A stretch of 64,000 nt of DNA from Microbacterium sp. LWO12-1.2 (GCF_040675875.1 NZ_JBEGII010000001.1:3906001-3970000), one strand, 5' to 3'; counted from the first letter of the stretch, positions 1-7,888 are shown. Numbers and translations: made by a program. The notes: generated by a model not told the origin, from the letters alone.

Positions 1-2294
1 GGGTAGCGGTGCGTGAACGGCTCTGCCCGCCGAGCGAGGTCCTCGCGGTACTCGGCACGGGTCGACAGGGCCCTGATCATGTCGGTGAGGCGGTATCCGC
101 TGCCGACGACCTGCACCTTCTCGCCGACCAGGAGGTCGGTCGAGAGTACCTGGCGGTTGAAGAGCTGGCTGAAGTTCGCGAGACGGCGGCGCAGGACGAG
201 CCCGAGGAGGAACGCGAGAGCGACGAACGCCGCGAGGGCGCCCAGGAAGCGCCAGTAGTGGCCGCCGTAGAAGCCCCCGATCGTCTCCCGCATCGCGTCG
301 ATGCCGTAGGAGAACGGCAGGAGCGGATAGATCGCGCGGAAGAACCCGGGCATCAGCTCGATCGGGTACAGGCCGGATGCGCCGGGGATCTGCATGATCA
401 CCAGCAGGATGCACAGGCCGCGGCCGACGTGGCCGAATGCGACGCAGAGGGCGTAGATGATGCTCACGTAGGCGAGGGCGATGAGCACGCCGGTGCCGAC
501 GAAGGCTGCGGCGCTGACGGTCTGCACGCCGATGATGAGATTCCCGATGCACACGATCAGCGCCTGCCCGATGGCGAGCGTCGCGAAGAGGAAGAAGCGG
601 CCGAAATAGGCCTGGCGCACGGTGACGTCCTCGACGCCCTCCGTGTCGACCTCGACGCGGAAGATCACCATGAGCACGAAGGCGCCGATCCACAGCGACA
701 GATTCGTGAAGAGCGCGGCCATCGCCGACCCGTAGGTGTCGACAGGGAACACGAGGTGCTCGTCGACCTCGACGGGGGAGGAGATGAACTGGGCGATCTG
801 CTCGGGCTCGAGATCGGTCAGGGTGCCGAGCAGGCCCCATTCGGATGCGGCCTTGAGGGCGACGACGTCAGTGCGCGACGTCTGCAGGCCCTGCTCGATG
901 CCGGCGAGGTCGTTGTCGAAGCTCTCCAGGGCGGACGAAGTGGCGACGAGCTGCGAGTCCAACCCGGCCAGAAGCTGATCGGCCTGCGCAAGGACGCCCT
1001 TCTGCGAGTCCAGCGCCGCCGACAACGATCCGACGCTCGCCGACAGCTGCGACATCGCGCTGTTCAGCGAGGGGACGGTGCGGGTGAGGATGTCGCGCAT
1101 CGCCGACGAGGCATCCCGGGTGTCCTGCATCGCCTGGTTCACAGCGTCGGCGGTCGCCCGAACGGAAGCCACGGTGTCGGAGGCCCCGGCCTTGAGGCCC
1201 TTCAGGTCCGTGAGCAGCTGCTGGTCGGTGGCATTGCGCTGTTCGAGCGAGGCGATGACCTCGGTCAGACGCTGCTTCGTGTCGTCGCTGAGGTCGGTGT
1301 TGTCGAGGAGCGTCTGCAGCCGGGCGACCGCCGCCTCGTTCGCCTTCAGCACGTTCGCGACGTCGTCGATCCCGGCATCGATGCGCACGCCCGCCTGCTC
1401 GAGGCTCTGGGTGAGACGGGTGATCGAGACGTTCGCCTTGGCGGAGGCATCCGCGAGCAGGGTCGTGCCCTTCAGGAACGCGGTGGTGGCGCTGTCGGTG
1501 AACGCGATCACCTCCTTCTGCGTCTCGGCGATGATCGACTGCGTCTGGGAAAGTGACCTCTGCACGTCGCCGAGCGTCTTGTCGACGTCGCCGAGCGTGT
1601 TCCGTGCGGAGGAGAGCGTGCCGCGTGAGGAGGTGAGCCCGTCCTGCGTCTCGGCGAGGTTCGCGCGCGCCGAGGCCAGTGTCTGCGTCGCCTGGTCGAA
1701 GGCGTCGAGGGTGTTGTCCCTGGCGTTCAGCAGCCGCAGCTCTGTGGAGTCGCCGACGTCCTTGAGCGCGTTCGTCGCCGCGAGCGCCACCTGCTCCTTG
1801 AAGGCGGTCGTGACCTGCTTGTCGAGCTCGGAGGCGCCGACGTCGGTGATCTTCGGCGCGATCGCCCCGGCCTTCTCATTGACGTAGTACTGCAGTGCCG
1901 GCTGGGTGAAGTCGCCGCTCGTGATGCTGAGCAGATCTTCGCTGAACTGTGCGGGGATGACGATGGCGGCGTAGACGTCGCCGTTCTTCACCGCCTCCTG
2001 AGCCTCGCCCTCGCCCATGAAGGTCCAGCCGAGCTGATCGTTGTCCTGGAGCTGTTCGGTCACCTGCTGGCCGATGTCGATGTGACCGGTGAGATCGGAG
2101 GTGGCACCCTCGTCGAGATCGACGACCGCCACGCGGATGTTCGCGGTGTTGGCGTAGGGGTCCCAGAACGCGTTGATGTTGAACCACGCGTACAGGGCAG
2201 GGGTGATGAGCACCCCGATGATGATGATCCAGGCTTTGGGGACGCGGGAGAGTCTCTTGACGTCGCGCTTGTAGATCCGCCAGCTCTGTTTCAC
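1..2294 (-). CDS. YhgE/Pip family membrane protein (3' end beyond left edge)
   Basis: Member of the YhgE/Pip (phage infection protein) family, large integral membrane proteins with an ABC-2-permease-like membrane part; the cellular role is poorly known. Reading from a GTG at 2294 the minus strand stays open to position 1 (about 764 codons), so the stop is outside the window. Residues 1-35 are a basic stretch plus one membrane segment (WIIIIGVLITPALYAWFN), followed by a long Thr/Ser/Ala/Gln-rich, coiled-coil-like extracytoplasmic region; four or more hydrophobic segments cluster between about 710 and 250. The start was chosen because it fits the family N-terminus and sits six bases behind TAAACT, a leaderless promoter pattern. 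Nothing else of an operon is visible. The family call is firm; function is not. Confidence 0.85.
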   Translation of the reverse strand, partial: MKQSWRIYKRDVKRLSRVPKAWIIIIGVLITPALYAWFNINAFWDPYANTANIRVAVVDLDEGATSDLTGHIDIGQQVTEQLQDNDQLGWTFMGEGEAQEAVKNGDVYAAIVIPAQFSEDLLSITSGDFTQPALQYYVNEKAGAIAPKITDVGASELDKQVTTAFKEQVALAATNALKDVGDSTELRLLNARDNTLDAFDQATQTLASARANLAETQDGLTSSRGTLSSARNTLGDVDKTLGDVQRSLSQTQSIIAETQKEVIAFTDSATTAFLKGTTLLADASAKANVSITRLTQSLEQAGVRIDAGIDDVANVLKANEAAVARLQTLLDNTDLSDDTKQRLTEVIASLEQRNATDQQLLTDLKGLKAGASDTVASVRATADAVNQAMQDTRDASSAMRDILTRTVPSLNSAMSQLSASVGSLSAALDSQKGVLAQADQLLAGLDSQLVATSSALESFDNDLAGIEQGLQTSRTDVVALKAASEWGLLGTLTDLEPEQIAQFISSPVEVDEHLVFPVDTYGSAMAALFTNLSLWIGAFVLMVIFRVEVDTEGVEDVTVRQAYFGRFFLFATLAIGQALIVCIGNLIIGVQTVSAAAFVGTGVLIALAYVSIIYALCVAFGHVGRGLCILLVIMQIPGASGLYPIELMPGFFRAIYPLLPFSYGIDAMRETIGGFYGGHYWRFLGALAAFVALAFLLGLVLRRRLANFSQLFNRQVLSTDLLVGEKVQVVGSGYRLTDMIRALSTRAEYREDLARRAEPFTHRY

Positions 2295-2300
2295 AGGACG

Positions 2301-2331
2301 AGTTTACACAGTACGTGCACACTCGCGTGCA
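2301..2331 (-). promoter_or_regulatory. Leaderless promoter and imperfect operator of the YhgE/Pip gene
   Basis: On the minus strand TAAACT (2306-2301) lies exactly six bases before the GTG start, so the transcript should begin at or next to the start codon. Just upstream, TGCAC (2316-2320) and GTGCA (2327-2331) form an inverted repeat with a six-base spacer, a plausible repressor site. No good -35 is seen. The promoter is read from pattern only. Confidence 0.45.
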
Positions 2332-2392
2332 AGTTAGCTGAGTGACGGCAGCTGCGAGGATCGCCGAAGCGCGGTGATGCCGCGGACGCGTC

Positions 2393-2698
2393 CTACTCGA
2401 AGACCGGCGTGAGGAACCGGCGCTCGTAGCGGCGGATGCACTGAGTTCTTCGTGCGAACTCGAACGCCTCGACGCATTCGGGGTCGGTGCGCGAAGCCGT
2501 CCGATAGATCTCGTAGGCGGCGAGGGAGGGGAATGTGAACAGCGCGAACGCTTCGTCGCTGTCGCCTTCGCTCGGCATGAAGTAGCCGTGGTGCGTTCCG
2601 CCGTGCTTCTCGACCAGGCGGATCCATGCCCGTCCGTAGTCGGTGAACTCGTCCAGCTTGTCCGGGTCGATCTCGTAGCGCAGGTGAACGGTGATCAT
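2393..2698 (-). CDS. NIPSNAP family protein
   Basis: Small (101 aa) single-domain protein of the NIPSNAP family, dimeric alpha/beta-barrel (ferredoxin-like) proteins with no settled biochemical role. The sequence starts MITVHLRYEIDPDKLDEF, the usual first strand and helix, then has the family-like YGRAWIRLVEKHGGTHHGYF and SLAAYEIYR segments. A longer reading frame extends to 2854 but runs through the tRNA-Phe gene and its terminator, so the ATG at 2698 is preferred. It is monocistronic, between the Pip gene and the tRNA cluster, all on the minus strand. Confidence 0.8.
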   Translation of the reverse strand: MITVHLRYEIDPDKLDEFTDYGRAWIRLVEKHGGTHHGYFMPSEGDSDEAFALFTFPSLAAYEIYRTASRTDPECVEAFEFARRTQCIRRYERRFLTPVFE

Positions 2699-2759
2699 GC
2701 CGACGATCCTCGCAGATACGAACCGGCGGCAGCGGCAACCGCCTCCCACCAGGGCAAAG

Positions 2760-2796
2760 CAAAACCCCCGCCATGTAGAAGCTAGGCGAGGGTTTC
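2760..2796 (-). terminator. Terminator of the tRNA-Glu-Asp-Phe transcript
   Basis: On the minus strand AAACCCTCGCC (2795-2785) pairs with GGCGGGGGTTT (2772-2762, one mismatch) around a 12-base loop and is followed by TTTTGC. It lies about 25 bases after the 3' end of tRNA-Phe and fits an intrinsic terminator of the tRNA operon. Confidence 0.75.
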
Positions 2797-2821
2797 TAAG
2801 GTGATTGTAATGATCACCCTG

Positions 2822-2894
2822 TGGCTCCGACGGGCGTCGATCCCGTGACCTCACGATTTTCAGTCGTGCGCTCTACCAACTGAGCTACAGAGCC
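2822..2894 (-). tRNA. tRNA-Phe (GAA)
   Basis: A 73-base cloverleaf: acceptor GGCTCTG pairs with CGGAGCC (one mismatch or wobble), D-arm TAGCTCAGTTGGTAGAGC, anticodon loop CTGAAAA with anticodon GAA, T-arm with GATCGACG in the loop region. The discriminator is A and CCA is not encoded. It is the last gene of a three-tRNA transcript. Confidence 0.93.
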
Positions 2895-2963
2895 GCGCGA
2901 CCGGCGAACCTGTCGCGTCCTAGACGAAGGGCCCTCTCCGAAGAAAGAGCCCGTCGCACGGAG

Positions 2964-3037
2964 CGACCCTGACGGGACTTGAACCCGCGACCTCCGCCGT
3001 GACAGGGCGGCACGCTAACCAACTGCGCTACAGGGCC
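2964..3037 (-). tRNA. tRNA-Asp (GTC)
   Basis: A 74-base cloverleaf with acceptor GGCCCTG/CAGGGTC (one G-T pair), anticodon loop CTGTCAC giving anticodon GTC, T-loop TTCAAGT and discriminator G, as usual for tRNA-Asp. CCA is not encoded. The 69-base spacer to tRNA-Phe holds a small GGGCTCT...AGAG.GCCC hairpin that could act in processing. Confidence 0.95.
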
Positions 3038-3065
3038 ATAGTTGTTTTCAATTGTATCGGACGAG

Positions 3066-3138
3066 TGACCCCAACGGGATTCGAACCCGTGCTACCGCCG
3101 TGAAAGGGCGGCGTCCTAGGCCGCTAAACGATGGGGCC
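3066..3138 (-). tRNA. tRNA-Glu (TTC)
   Basis: A 73-base cloverleaf with acceptor GGCCCCA/TGGGGTC, anticodon loop CTTTCAC giving anticodon TTC, T-loop TTCGAAT and discriminator A. It is the first tRNA of the Glu-Asp-Phe cluster. A weak promoter is possible upstream (TATGCT at 3079-3074 region on the minus strand corresponds to AGCATA at 3174-3179), but no convincing -35 is visible. Confidence 0.95.
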
Positions 3139-3347
3139 GAGTCAGTCCCGGGGGACTTCCTTGCCGACGCTCAAGCATAAGGGATGTCTGAGGCAAATCG
3201 CGAATCGAGGGCGCGGCGCCTTCCGCCCGGGCGTGTTCGGGAGGACGATGGAGACGTCACCCATGCGCGCACACACTCGATCTGACCTGTTGCGGATGTG
3301 AAAGTTGTTGTTAGTGTGACATGTGTGAAACCGGCGGAAGGGGCCGC

Positions 3348-4709
3348 GTGAACGATAGGACTGCGCTGGATGCTGCGATGGCGGCATCCGACGATTGCGG
3401 CTGCGCACCGACTCCAGCCGAGAGCCGAAGCTTCTGGAAGAACGAGGGAGTGTCCCGTCGTGGTGCCCTCGGGCTCGGAGTGCTCGGCGTCGTCGCCCTC
3501 AGCGCATTCGGCGTCGGCTCGGGCGTCACCGCCGCGTATGCCGCGTCGTACCCGAGCTGGGACGACGTGCAGAGGGCGAAGAACAACGAGGCGGCCAAGG
3601 CCGGCGAGGTCTCGCGCATCGAAGGCCTCATCCAGTCGCTGACCCAGAAGGTCGCCGAGACGGAGGCGGCCGCGAAGGTCGCATCCGACGAGTTCTACGA
3701 CGCGCAGCAGAAGTACTTCGCCGCGGCCACAGAGGCCGACACCCTGCAGGCCAAGGCTGACGAGCAGGCCGCAGCTGCAGATGAATCCGCCCGCAAGGCC
3801 GGCCAGGTGGCTGCCCAGCTCTACCGCAACGGAGGCGACGACACCTCTCTGGAGCTGCTGTTCACCGGCTCCGCCCAGAACGCCGACGAGCTGCTCGCGC
3901 GCCTCGGCACGATGGACAAGCTCTTCGAGTACAACCGCTCCGTCTACGACAACGCGGTCGCCGCACGCAATTCTGCCCAGTCCCTCAGCGACCAGGCGCT
4001 CGTCGCCCGCGACGAGCGCGACCGGCTGCAGAAGATCGCCGAGGAGAAGATGGTCGCGGCGCAGAACGCCGCCGACGCTGCTCAGGCCGCGCTCGACGAG
4101 CAGTCCGCGAACCTCGCCACGATGCAGGCACAGCTGGCAGCTCTCAAGGACACGACGACGAAGACAGTCGCCGGCTACCAGGCAGGCGTGGAGGCCGAGG
4201 CGAAGGCCAGGCGCGAACGCGAGGCCGCAGAAGCAGCCGCGGCCGCAGCCGGCGGTGGCGGCGGAGGCGGCGGTGGAGGCAGCCAGGGCAGCGGCGGCTG
4301 GCGCCGACCGCACGGCGGCGGCAAGAGCTCGGGTTACGGCCCGCGTTCCGTGCAGTGCGGGTCGCAGGGATGCTCGTCGAGCTTCCACTACGGCACTGAC
4401 TTCGCGAACGGCTGCGGGTCCGCGATCTACGCCGCGCAGTCCGGAACGGTGGACTACGCGGGCGGCAACGGCGGCTACGGCAACTACATCCGCATCCAGC
4501 ACGGCGGCGGCATCGGAACCGGCTACGCGCACATCCGCAACGGAGGCATTCTGGTGCGCTCCGGCCAGTGGGTGAACTCGGGGCAGGTCATCGCCTACGC
4601 CGGCAACACCGGCCGTTCCTTCGGCTGCCACCTGCACTTCGAGGTCTATGTCAACGGGAACGCCGTCAACCCGGTGCAGTTCCTCGCGCAGCGCGGTGTC
4701 TCCGCCTGA
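3348..4709 (+). CDS. Secreted M23 family peptidoglycan endopeptidase with coiled-coil
   Basis: A 453-residue exported murein hydrolase of the EnvC/M23 type. The N-terminus carries SRRGALGLGVLGVVALSAFG, a twin-arginine-like motif plus hydrophobic core ending in an AYA-A signal peptidase site. Residues about 60-290 are a charged coiled coil, then a Gly-rich linker (about 300-320) leads to the LytM/M23 domain with zinc ligands in HYGTD (H347, D351) and HLH (H428, H430). The GTG at 3348 was chosen over the ATG at 3321 because GGAAGGGG lies at good distance before it, while 3321 has no ribosome site. It is monocistronic, ending at a clear terminator. It probably cleaves peptide cross-links during growth or division. 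Confidence 0.88.
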   Translation: MNDRTALDAAMAASDDCGCAPTPAESRSFWKNEGVSRRGALGLGVLGVVALSAFGVGSGVTAAYAASYPSWDDVQRAKNNEAAKAGEVSRIEGLIQSLTQKVAETEAAAKVASDEFYDAQQKYFAAATEADTLQAKADEQAAAADESARKAGQVAAQLYRNGGDDTSLELLFTGSAQNADELLARLGTMDKLFEYNRSVYDNAVAARNSAQSLSDQALVARDERDRLQKIAEEKMVAAQNAADAAQAALDEQSANLATMQAQLAALKDTTTKTVAGYQAGVEAEAKARREREAAEAAAAAAGGGGGGGGGGSQGSGGWRRPHGGGKSSGYGPRSVQCGSQGCSSSFHYGTDFANGCGSAIYAAQSGTVDYAGGNGGYGNYIRIQHGGGIGTGYAHIRNGGILVRSGQWVNSGQVIAYAGNTGRSFGCHLHFEVYVNGNAVNPVQFLAQRGVSA

Positions 4710-4732
4710 GCATCCGCCTCACACGCACGAAA

Positions 4733-4765
4733 AGACCCCCGGCCGCTCTGCGGAACCGGGGGTCT
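4733..4765 (+). terminator. Terminator after the M23 peptidase gene
   Basis: AGACCCCCGG (4733-4742) pairs perfectly with CCGGGGGTCT (4756-4765) around a 13-base loop, 24 bases after the stop codon. The trailing U tract is short (TTCGCTT), as is common in high-GC actinobacteria. Confidence 0.75.
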
Positions 4766-4768
4766 TCG

Positions 4769-4879
4769 CTTCGACAGGCTCAGCGACCCATCGGGGACGG
4801 ATCAGCGACCCATCGGGGACGGATCAGCGACCTATCGGGGACGGATCAGCTGCCCATCAGGGACGGCTCAGTGACCCTG
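4769..4879. repeat. Dispersed element end plus 22-bp tandem repeat overlapping the ppa 3' end
   Basis: The stretch opens with GCTTCGACAGGCTCAGCGACC (first 20 bases at 4769-4788 shared with other copies), then a 22-bp unit containing TCAGCGACCCATCGGGGAC is repeated at 4777-4798, 4799-4820, 4821-4842 and 4843-4864, with a partial fifth copy at 4865-4879. Copies 1 and 2 differ at one base, 3 by one or two, 4 by more. The fifth copy contains the ppa stop codon (4870-4868) and its last codons. The same element end occurs at 8581 and inside serS at 33964. Confidence 0.9.
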
Positions 4880-5359
4880 TTCGCCGAAGCGGACGATGGC
4901 CTCGTCGAGGATGCGCTGCGCCTCAGCGGCGTTCCCCCACTCGTCGACCTTGACCCACTTGTTGGGCTCGAGGTCCTTGTAGTGCTCGAAGAAGTGCGAG
5001 ATCTCCTTCTTCGTGTACTCGGCGATGTCGTCGATGTCCTGGATGTGCGCCCAGCGCGGGTCCTTCGAGAGCACGGCGACGAGCTTGTCGTCTCCGCCGG
5101 CCTCGTCGCTCATCTTGAGGACCGCGACGGGGCGCACCTCGACGACGACGCCAGGGTAGATGGCGTGGTCGAGCAGCACGAGCACGTCGAGCGGGTCGCC
5201 GTCCTCGCCGAGCGTGTTGTCGAAGTAGCCGTAGTCGGCCGGGTATCCGAAGGTCGTGTAGAGCACGCGGTCGAGGTGCACTCGTCCGGTCTCGTGGTCG
5301 ACCTCGTACTTCACGCGGCTGCCGCGCGGAATCTCGATGACGGCGTCGTGTGCGCCCAT
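4868..5359 (-). CDS. ppa: Inorganic pyrophosphatase (family I)
   Basis: Cytosolic, Mg-dependent enzyme of 163 residues that hydrolyses pyrophosphate to phosphate and so pulls biosynthetic reactions forward. The signature EDGDPLDVLVL with its three metal-binding Asp is present, along with KYEVD near the N-terminus, YTTFGYPADYGY and VDEWG. Length is normal for actinobacterial Ppa. GAGGAG precedes the ATG. Downstream, a 22-bp tandem repeat array runs into the gene and supplies the stop and the last four or so codons (GEQGH), so the C-terminal tail may be repeat-derived; the active site is not affected. Confidence 0.95.
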   Translation of the reverse strand: MGAHDAVIEIPRGSRVKYEVDHETGRVHLDRVLYTTFGYPADYGYFDNTLGEDGDPLDVLVLLDHAIYPGVVVEVRPVAVLKMSDEAGGDDKLVAVLSKDPRWAHIQDIDDIAEYTKKEISHFFEHYKDLEPNKWVKVDEWGNAAEAQRILDEAIVRFGEQGH

Positions 5360-5397
5360 GCGTGTGCTCCTCAGGAAAAGTTCGGTTGGATGCCGCG

Positions 5398-5410
5398 GAC
5401 TAGCCTAGTC
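5398..5410 (-). promoter_or_regulatory. Probable ppa promoter with palindrome
   Basis: GACTAG-C-CTAGTC forms a perfect 13-base palindrome about 40 bases before ppa. On the minus strand it contains TAGGCT, a plausible -10, giving a leader of about 30 bases with a GAGGAG ribosome site. The palindrome may be an operator. Pattern evidence only. Confidence 0.35.
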
Positions 5411-5442
5411 GCGGCTGCTGCACGCCAGCGGGCGAGGTCTGA

Positions 5443-6108
5443 TCAGGCACCGCTGGGCGCGGTCGCTGGAGGGTCATCCGGGGTGCGCTGCCGGAACAGG
5501 CGATTCAGCAGGCGGCTCATCGGGTCGCTCAGCAGCAGGAGCAACAAGCCCCAGTAGCCGTTCGGGGATGCCGCGACGGCGATCGCGAGCGCTGCGGCGA
5601 ACAGCACGATCGCGGCGAGGTCGCCGATCACCCCCGCGCGGATGGTCTGAGGCAGCGCGGTGGTGAGTTCGGGGTGGCGCCCCAGATACAGCCATCCGGC
5701 CAGGGTCGTGACCTGCGTCATGATGAGCGTCCCGATGTAGACCACCGCCTGCAGCGAGTCGGAGTCCATCTGACCGATCATGGCGGTGGGGACCGGCAGC
5801 CACACGATGGTCGCCATCCACGCGACGTTGATCCACAGCAGCGGACCAGTGATCCACTCCACGTCCCGGTACTGGCGGTGGTGTCCCATCCAGAACGTCG
5901 CGATGAGCAGGAAGCTCAGCCCGAAACTCAGCAGCTGGCCGGCGTGCTCGGCGAGGAAGTCGGCGGTTCCGATGTTCCCCGAGGCGGCATCCGACACGGA
6001 TTCCATGAGCGGCAGGATCAGCAGCGTCATGGCGATCGCCACCACGGCATCGACGAACGCCTTGAAACGTTCGGTCCGGAACGGTCGTGCGTCCGAGTGT
6101 TCTGCCAC
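5443..6108 (-). CDS. TMEM175-like (DUF1211) membrane protein, putative potassium channel
   Basis: A 221-residue protein with about six membrane segments. The family motif near the start is ERFKAFVDAVVAIAMTLLILP (positions 11-31), where the conserved F-S-D of TMEM175 proteins reads F-V-D. Bacterial members form tetrameric K+-conducting channels without a classical selectivity filter; that function is known of the family and inferred here. The start is a GTG six bases after TATCCT, a leaderless arrangement, and is divergent from tilS. The C-terminal tail (after about 195) is polar and Pro-rich. Confidence 0.78.
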   Translation of the reverse strand: MAEHSDARPFRTERFKAFVDAVVAIAMTLLILPLMESVSDAASGNIGTADFLAEHAGQLLSFGLSFLLIATFWMGHHRQYRDVEWITGPLLWINVAWMATIVWLPVPTAMIGQMDSDSLQAVVYIGTLIMTQVTTLAGWLYLGRHPELTTALPQTIRAGVIGDLAAIVLFAAALAIAVAASPNGYWGLLLLLLSDPMSRLLNRLFRQRTPDDPPATAPSGA

Positions 6109-6114
6109 GGCGCC

Positions 6115-6120
6115 AGGATA
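6115..6120 (-). promoter_or_regulatory. Leaderless -10 of the TMEM175-like gene
   Basis: TATCCT on the minus strand followed by six bases (ggcgcc) and the GTG start at 6108. There is no ribosome site. It faces the tilS promoter 51 bases away. Confidence 0.5.
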
Positions 6121-6171
6121 GACCGCCCGCCATCTGTGGTCGATCGTGCACGCCGAACACGGTGCGTGTCC

Positions 6172-6177
6172 TACCGT
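6172..6177 (+). promoter_or_regulatory. Leaderless -10 of tilS
   Basis: TACCGT, then ggaggg, then GTG at 6184. The GGAGGG touches the start codon, too close for a ribosome site, so a leaderless transcript is the better reading. Confidence 0.5.
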
Positions 6178-6183
6178 GGAGGG

Positions 6184-7182
6184 GTGCCGTCGCTCTCACC
6201 CGTCATCGCCGAGATCCGCCTGGCCGTGCGCACTGCGCTCGCCGGACTGCCCGAAGGATCGACCGTCCTGGTCGGACTCTCCGGCGGGGCGGACTCGCTC
6301 GCGCTGACCGCCGCCACCGTCTTCGAAGCGCGGAGTCGCGGCATCCACGTGCTGAGTGCGACAGTCGATCACGGACTGCAGGAAGGCTCTTCCCTCATCG
6401 CGAGCACGGCGGCGGTCGCGGCAGAGGGAGTCGGTGTCGAGGACGCGCTGCAGACCCGTGTCGAGGTCGACCGGTCATCCGGTGCAGGCATCGAAGCGGC
6501 CGCGCGCGACGCCCGGTACGCCGCACTCGCCGGCATCGCACGCGCGGAGAAGGCAACGGCTGTGCTGCTCGGCCACACACTCGACGACCAGGCGGAGACC
6601 GTGCTGCTGGGCCTCGCCCGCGGCTCGGGCGCGACCAGCCTGCAGGGGATGGCTCCGATGCGCGAGGACGAGGACGGACTCCGGTGGATCCGCCCGCTGC
6701 TCGGCGTGCGCCGGGAGACGACCCGAGCGTTCTGCGCCGCATCCGTCCTCGAATTCTGGGATGACCCCCACAACCTCGACGACCGCTTCGCCCGCGTGCG
6801 CGCACGTGAGACCGTGCTGCCGGTGCTGGAGGCCGAGCTCGGCCCTGGCATCGCCGAGGCGCTCGCCCGCACGGCCGAGCAGTTGCGGGAGGACGCCGAG
6901 GCGTTCGACGAGATGATCCACGAGACGATCGAGGACATCGTCGAACACGCGGAAGCCGGCATCTCGGTCAGCGTGGCCGCGCTCGCCGCGAACCCTGCGG
7001 CGCTGCGGAACCGCATCATCCGTCTCGTGGTCGACAGCGAGTTCGGCGTGAGTCTCACCCGCGCGCAGACGCTCGAGGTGGCGCGTCTCGTGACGGACTG
7101 GTCGGGCCAGGGGCCGATCGACCTGCCAGGATGCTCCGCCGCACGCAGCGGCGGACAGGTCGTGTTCGCCGCGCGCAGCTGA
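6184..7182 (+). CDS. tilS: tRNA(Ile)-lysidine synthetase
   Basis: ATP-dependent enzyme (332 aa) that converts the wobble cytidine of tRNA-Ile(CAU) to lysidine, switching its identity from Met to Ile. The PP-loop signature SGGADS is at residues 33-38, followed by VDHGLQ and the GHTLDDQAETVLLGLARG motif characteristic of TilS. The C-terminal half has the substrate-specificity region but is short, as in actinobacteria. The GTG at 6184 gives the standard N-terminus; an upstream in-frame GTG (6166) has no support. hpt and ftsH follow downstream on the same strand in the usual actinobacterial tilS-hpt-ftsH-folE order, interrupted here by an inverted DUF937 gene. Confidence 0.93.
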   Translation: MPSLSPVIAEIRLAVRTALAGLPEGSTVLVGLSGGADSLALTAATVFEARSRGIHVLSATVDHGLQEGSSLIASTAAVAAEGVGVEDALQTRVEVDRSSGAGIEAAARDARYAALAGIARAEKATAVLLGHTLDDQAETVLLGLARGSGATSLQGMAPMREDEDGLRWIRPLLGVRRETTRAFCAASVLEFWDDPHNLDDRFARVRARETVLPVLEAELGPGIAEALARTAEQLREDAEAFDEMIHETIEDIVEHAEAGISVSVAALAANPAALRNRIIRLVVDSEFGVSLTRAQTLEVARLVTDWSGQGPIDLPGCSAARSGGQVVFAARS

Positions 7183-7190
7183 CTCCCTCG

Positions 7191-7253
7191 CTCACACTTT
7201 TGCGGCCCAAGACGACTTCTGCGGCCCCTCGTGTGTGAGGAGGCCGCAGAAGT
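7191..7253. repeat. Inverted-repeat island, core TTCTGCGGCC
   Basis: Between the convergent tilS and DUF937 genes. ACTTTTGCGGCCC (7196-7208) and ACTTCTGCGGCCC (7215-7227) are direct copies; GGCCGCAGAAGT (7242-7253) is an inverted copy. A second inverted pair, CTCACAC (7191-7197) and GTGTGAG (7233-7239), is woven through. It can fold into a strong hairpin and may also end transcription from both sides. Confidence 0.8.
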
Positions 7254-7294
7254 TGAGGATGGCCGTCGTCGTGGCGACCCCGGATGAGTGGTGG

Positions 7295-7888
7295 TTACTT
7301 CTTGCCGCCGAGGAGGCCGCCGAGCAGCCCGCCCAGGTCGATGCCGCCGCCGGAGCTGCTGTTGCCCCCTCCGAGCAGACCGCCGAGCACGTCGCCGATG
7401 CCGCCGCCGGAGCCGCTGTTGCCGCCGCCGCCCAGCAGACCACCGATGAGGTCGCCGATGCCGCCCGAGCTCTCGGAGCCGGCATCCGCCTTCTCCGCCT
7501 TGCCCTTGTTGGCGTTCGCGATCAGACCCATGACGATGGGCGCGAGGATCGGGAGCAGCTTGCCGAAGTCGATACCGGCGGTCGCCTTCGACTCGGTGAG
7601 CTGCTGAGTGACCTGCTTCTCGTTCGCTCCGAGGATGTGGCTGACGATCTTGCCGCCGTCGGCCTCATCGATGTCGTCGACCGTGGAGACGCTCTTGGCG
7701 CCCTCGTGCTTCTTCAGAGCCGCCTGGATCGCGGAGGAACCTTCGTCGGTCTCTGCGTTCTTGGCCAGACCGCCCAGAAGCACGGCGCCGCCCTGCTCGA
7801 CCGCGGCCTTGGCGACGTCGGGGGAGACGCCGAGCTTCGCGGCGATGTCGTCGATCGGCACCTGCTTGAGGATGTCGTCAAGGGCCAT
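7295..7888 (-). CDS. DUF937 domain protein with Gly-rich tail
   Basis: A 197-residue soluble protein of the DUF937 family (YidB-like in part), function unknown. The start MALDDILKQVPIDDIAAKLG, the AVEQGGAVLLGGLAKNA segment and HILGANEKQV are typical. Residues about 145-197 are low-complexity, built from GGLLGGG repeats separated by NSGS or SSSG stretches. The ATG at 7888 is the only start consistent with the family; the frame runs open far upstream, but that stretch is antisense to hpt and ftsH. Divergent from hpt. Confidence 0.82.
   Translation of the reverse strand: MALDDILKQVPIDDIAAKLGVSPDVAKAAVEQGGAVLLGGLAKNAETDEGSSAIQAALKKHEGAKSVSTVDDIDEADGGKIVSHILGANEKQVTQQLTESKATAGIDFGKLLPILAPIVMGLIANANKGKAEKADAGSESSGGIGDLIGGLLGGGGNSGSGGGIGDVLGGLLGGGNSSSGGGIDLGGLLGGLLGGKK

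Noticed and set aside
9..1556. Open frame of 515 codons on the plus strand
   Set aside because: Antisense to the YhgE/Pip gene, with low-complexity Glu/Asp/Arg composition and no domain.
2895..2963. Hairpin between tRNA-Asp and tRNA-Phe as a terminator
   Set aside because: It lies inside the tRNA cluster with no U tract; processing seems more likely than termination.
3321..3347. Upstream ATG start for the M23 peptidase
   Set aside because: No ribosome site before 3321, while GGAAGGGG precedes the GTG at 3348.
3171..4637. Long minus-strand frame opposite the M23 peptidase
   Set aside because: Shadow of a well supported secreted peptidase; runs through the tRNA promoter side without a start signal.
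4777..4879. CRISPR-like regular repeat
   Set aside because: Units are directly adjacent without unique spacers, so it is a tandem repeat.
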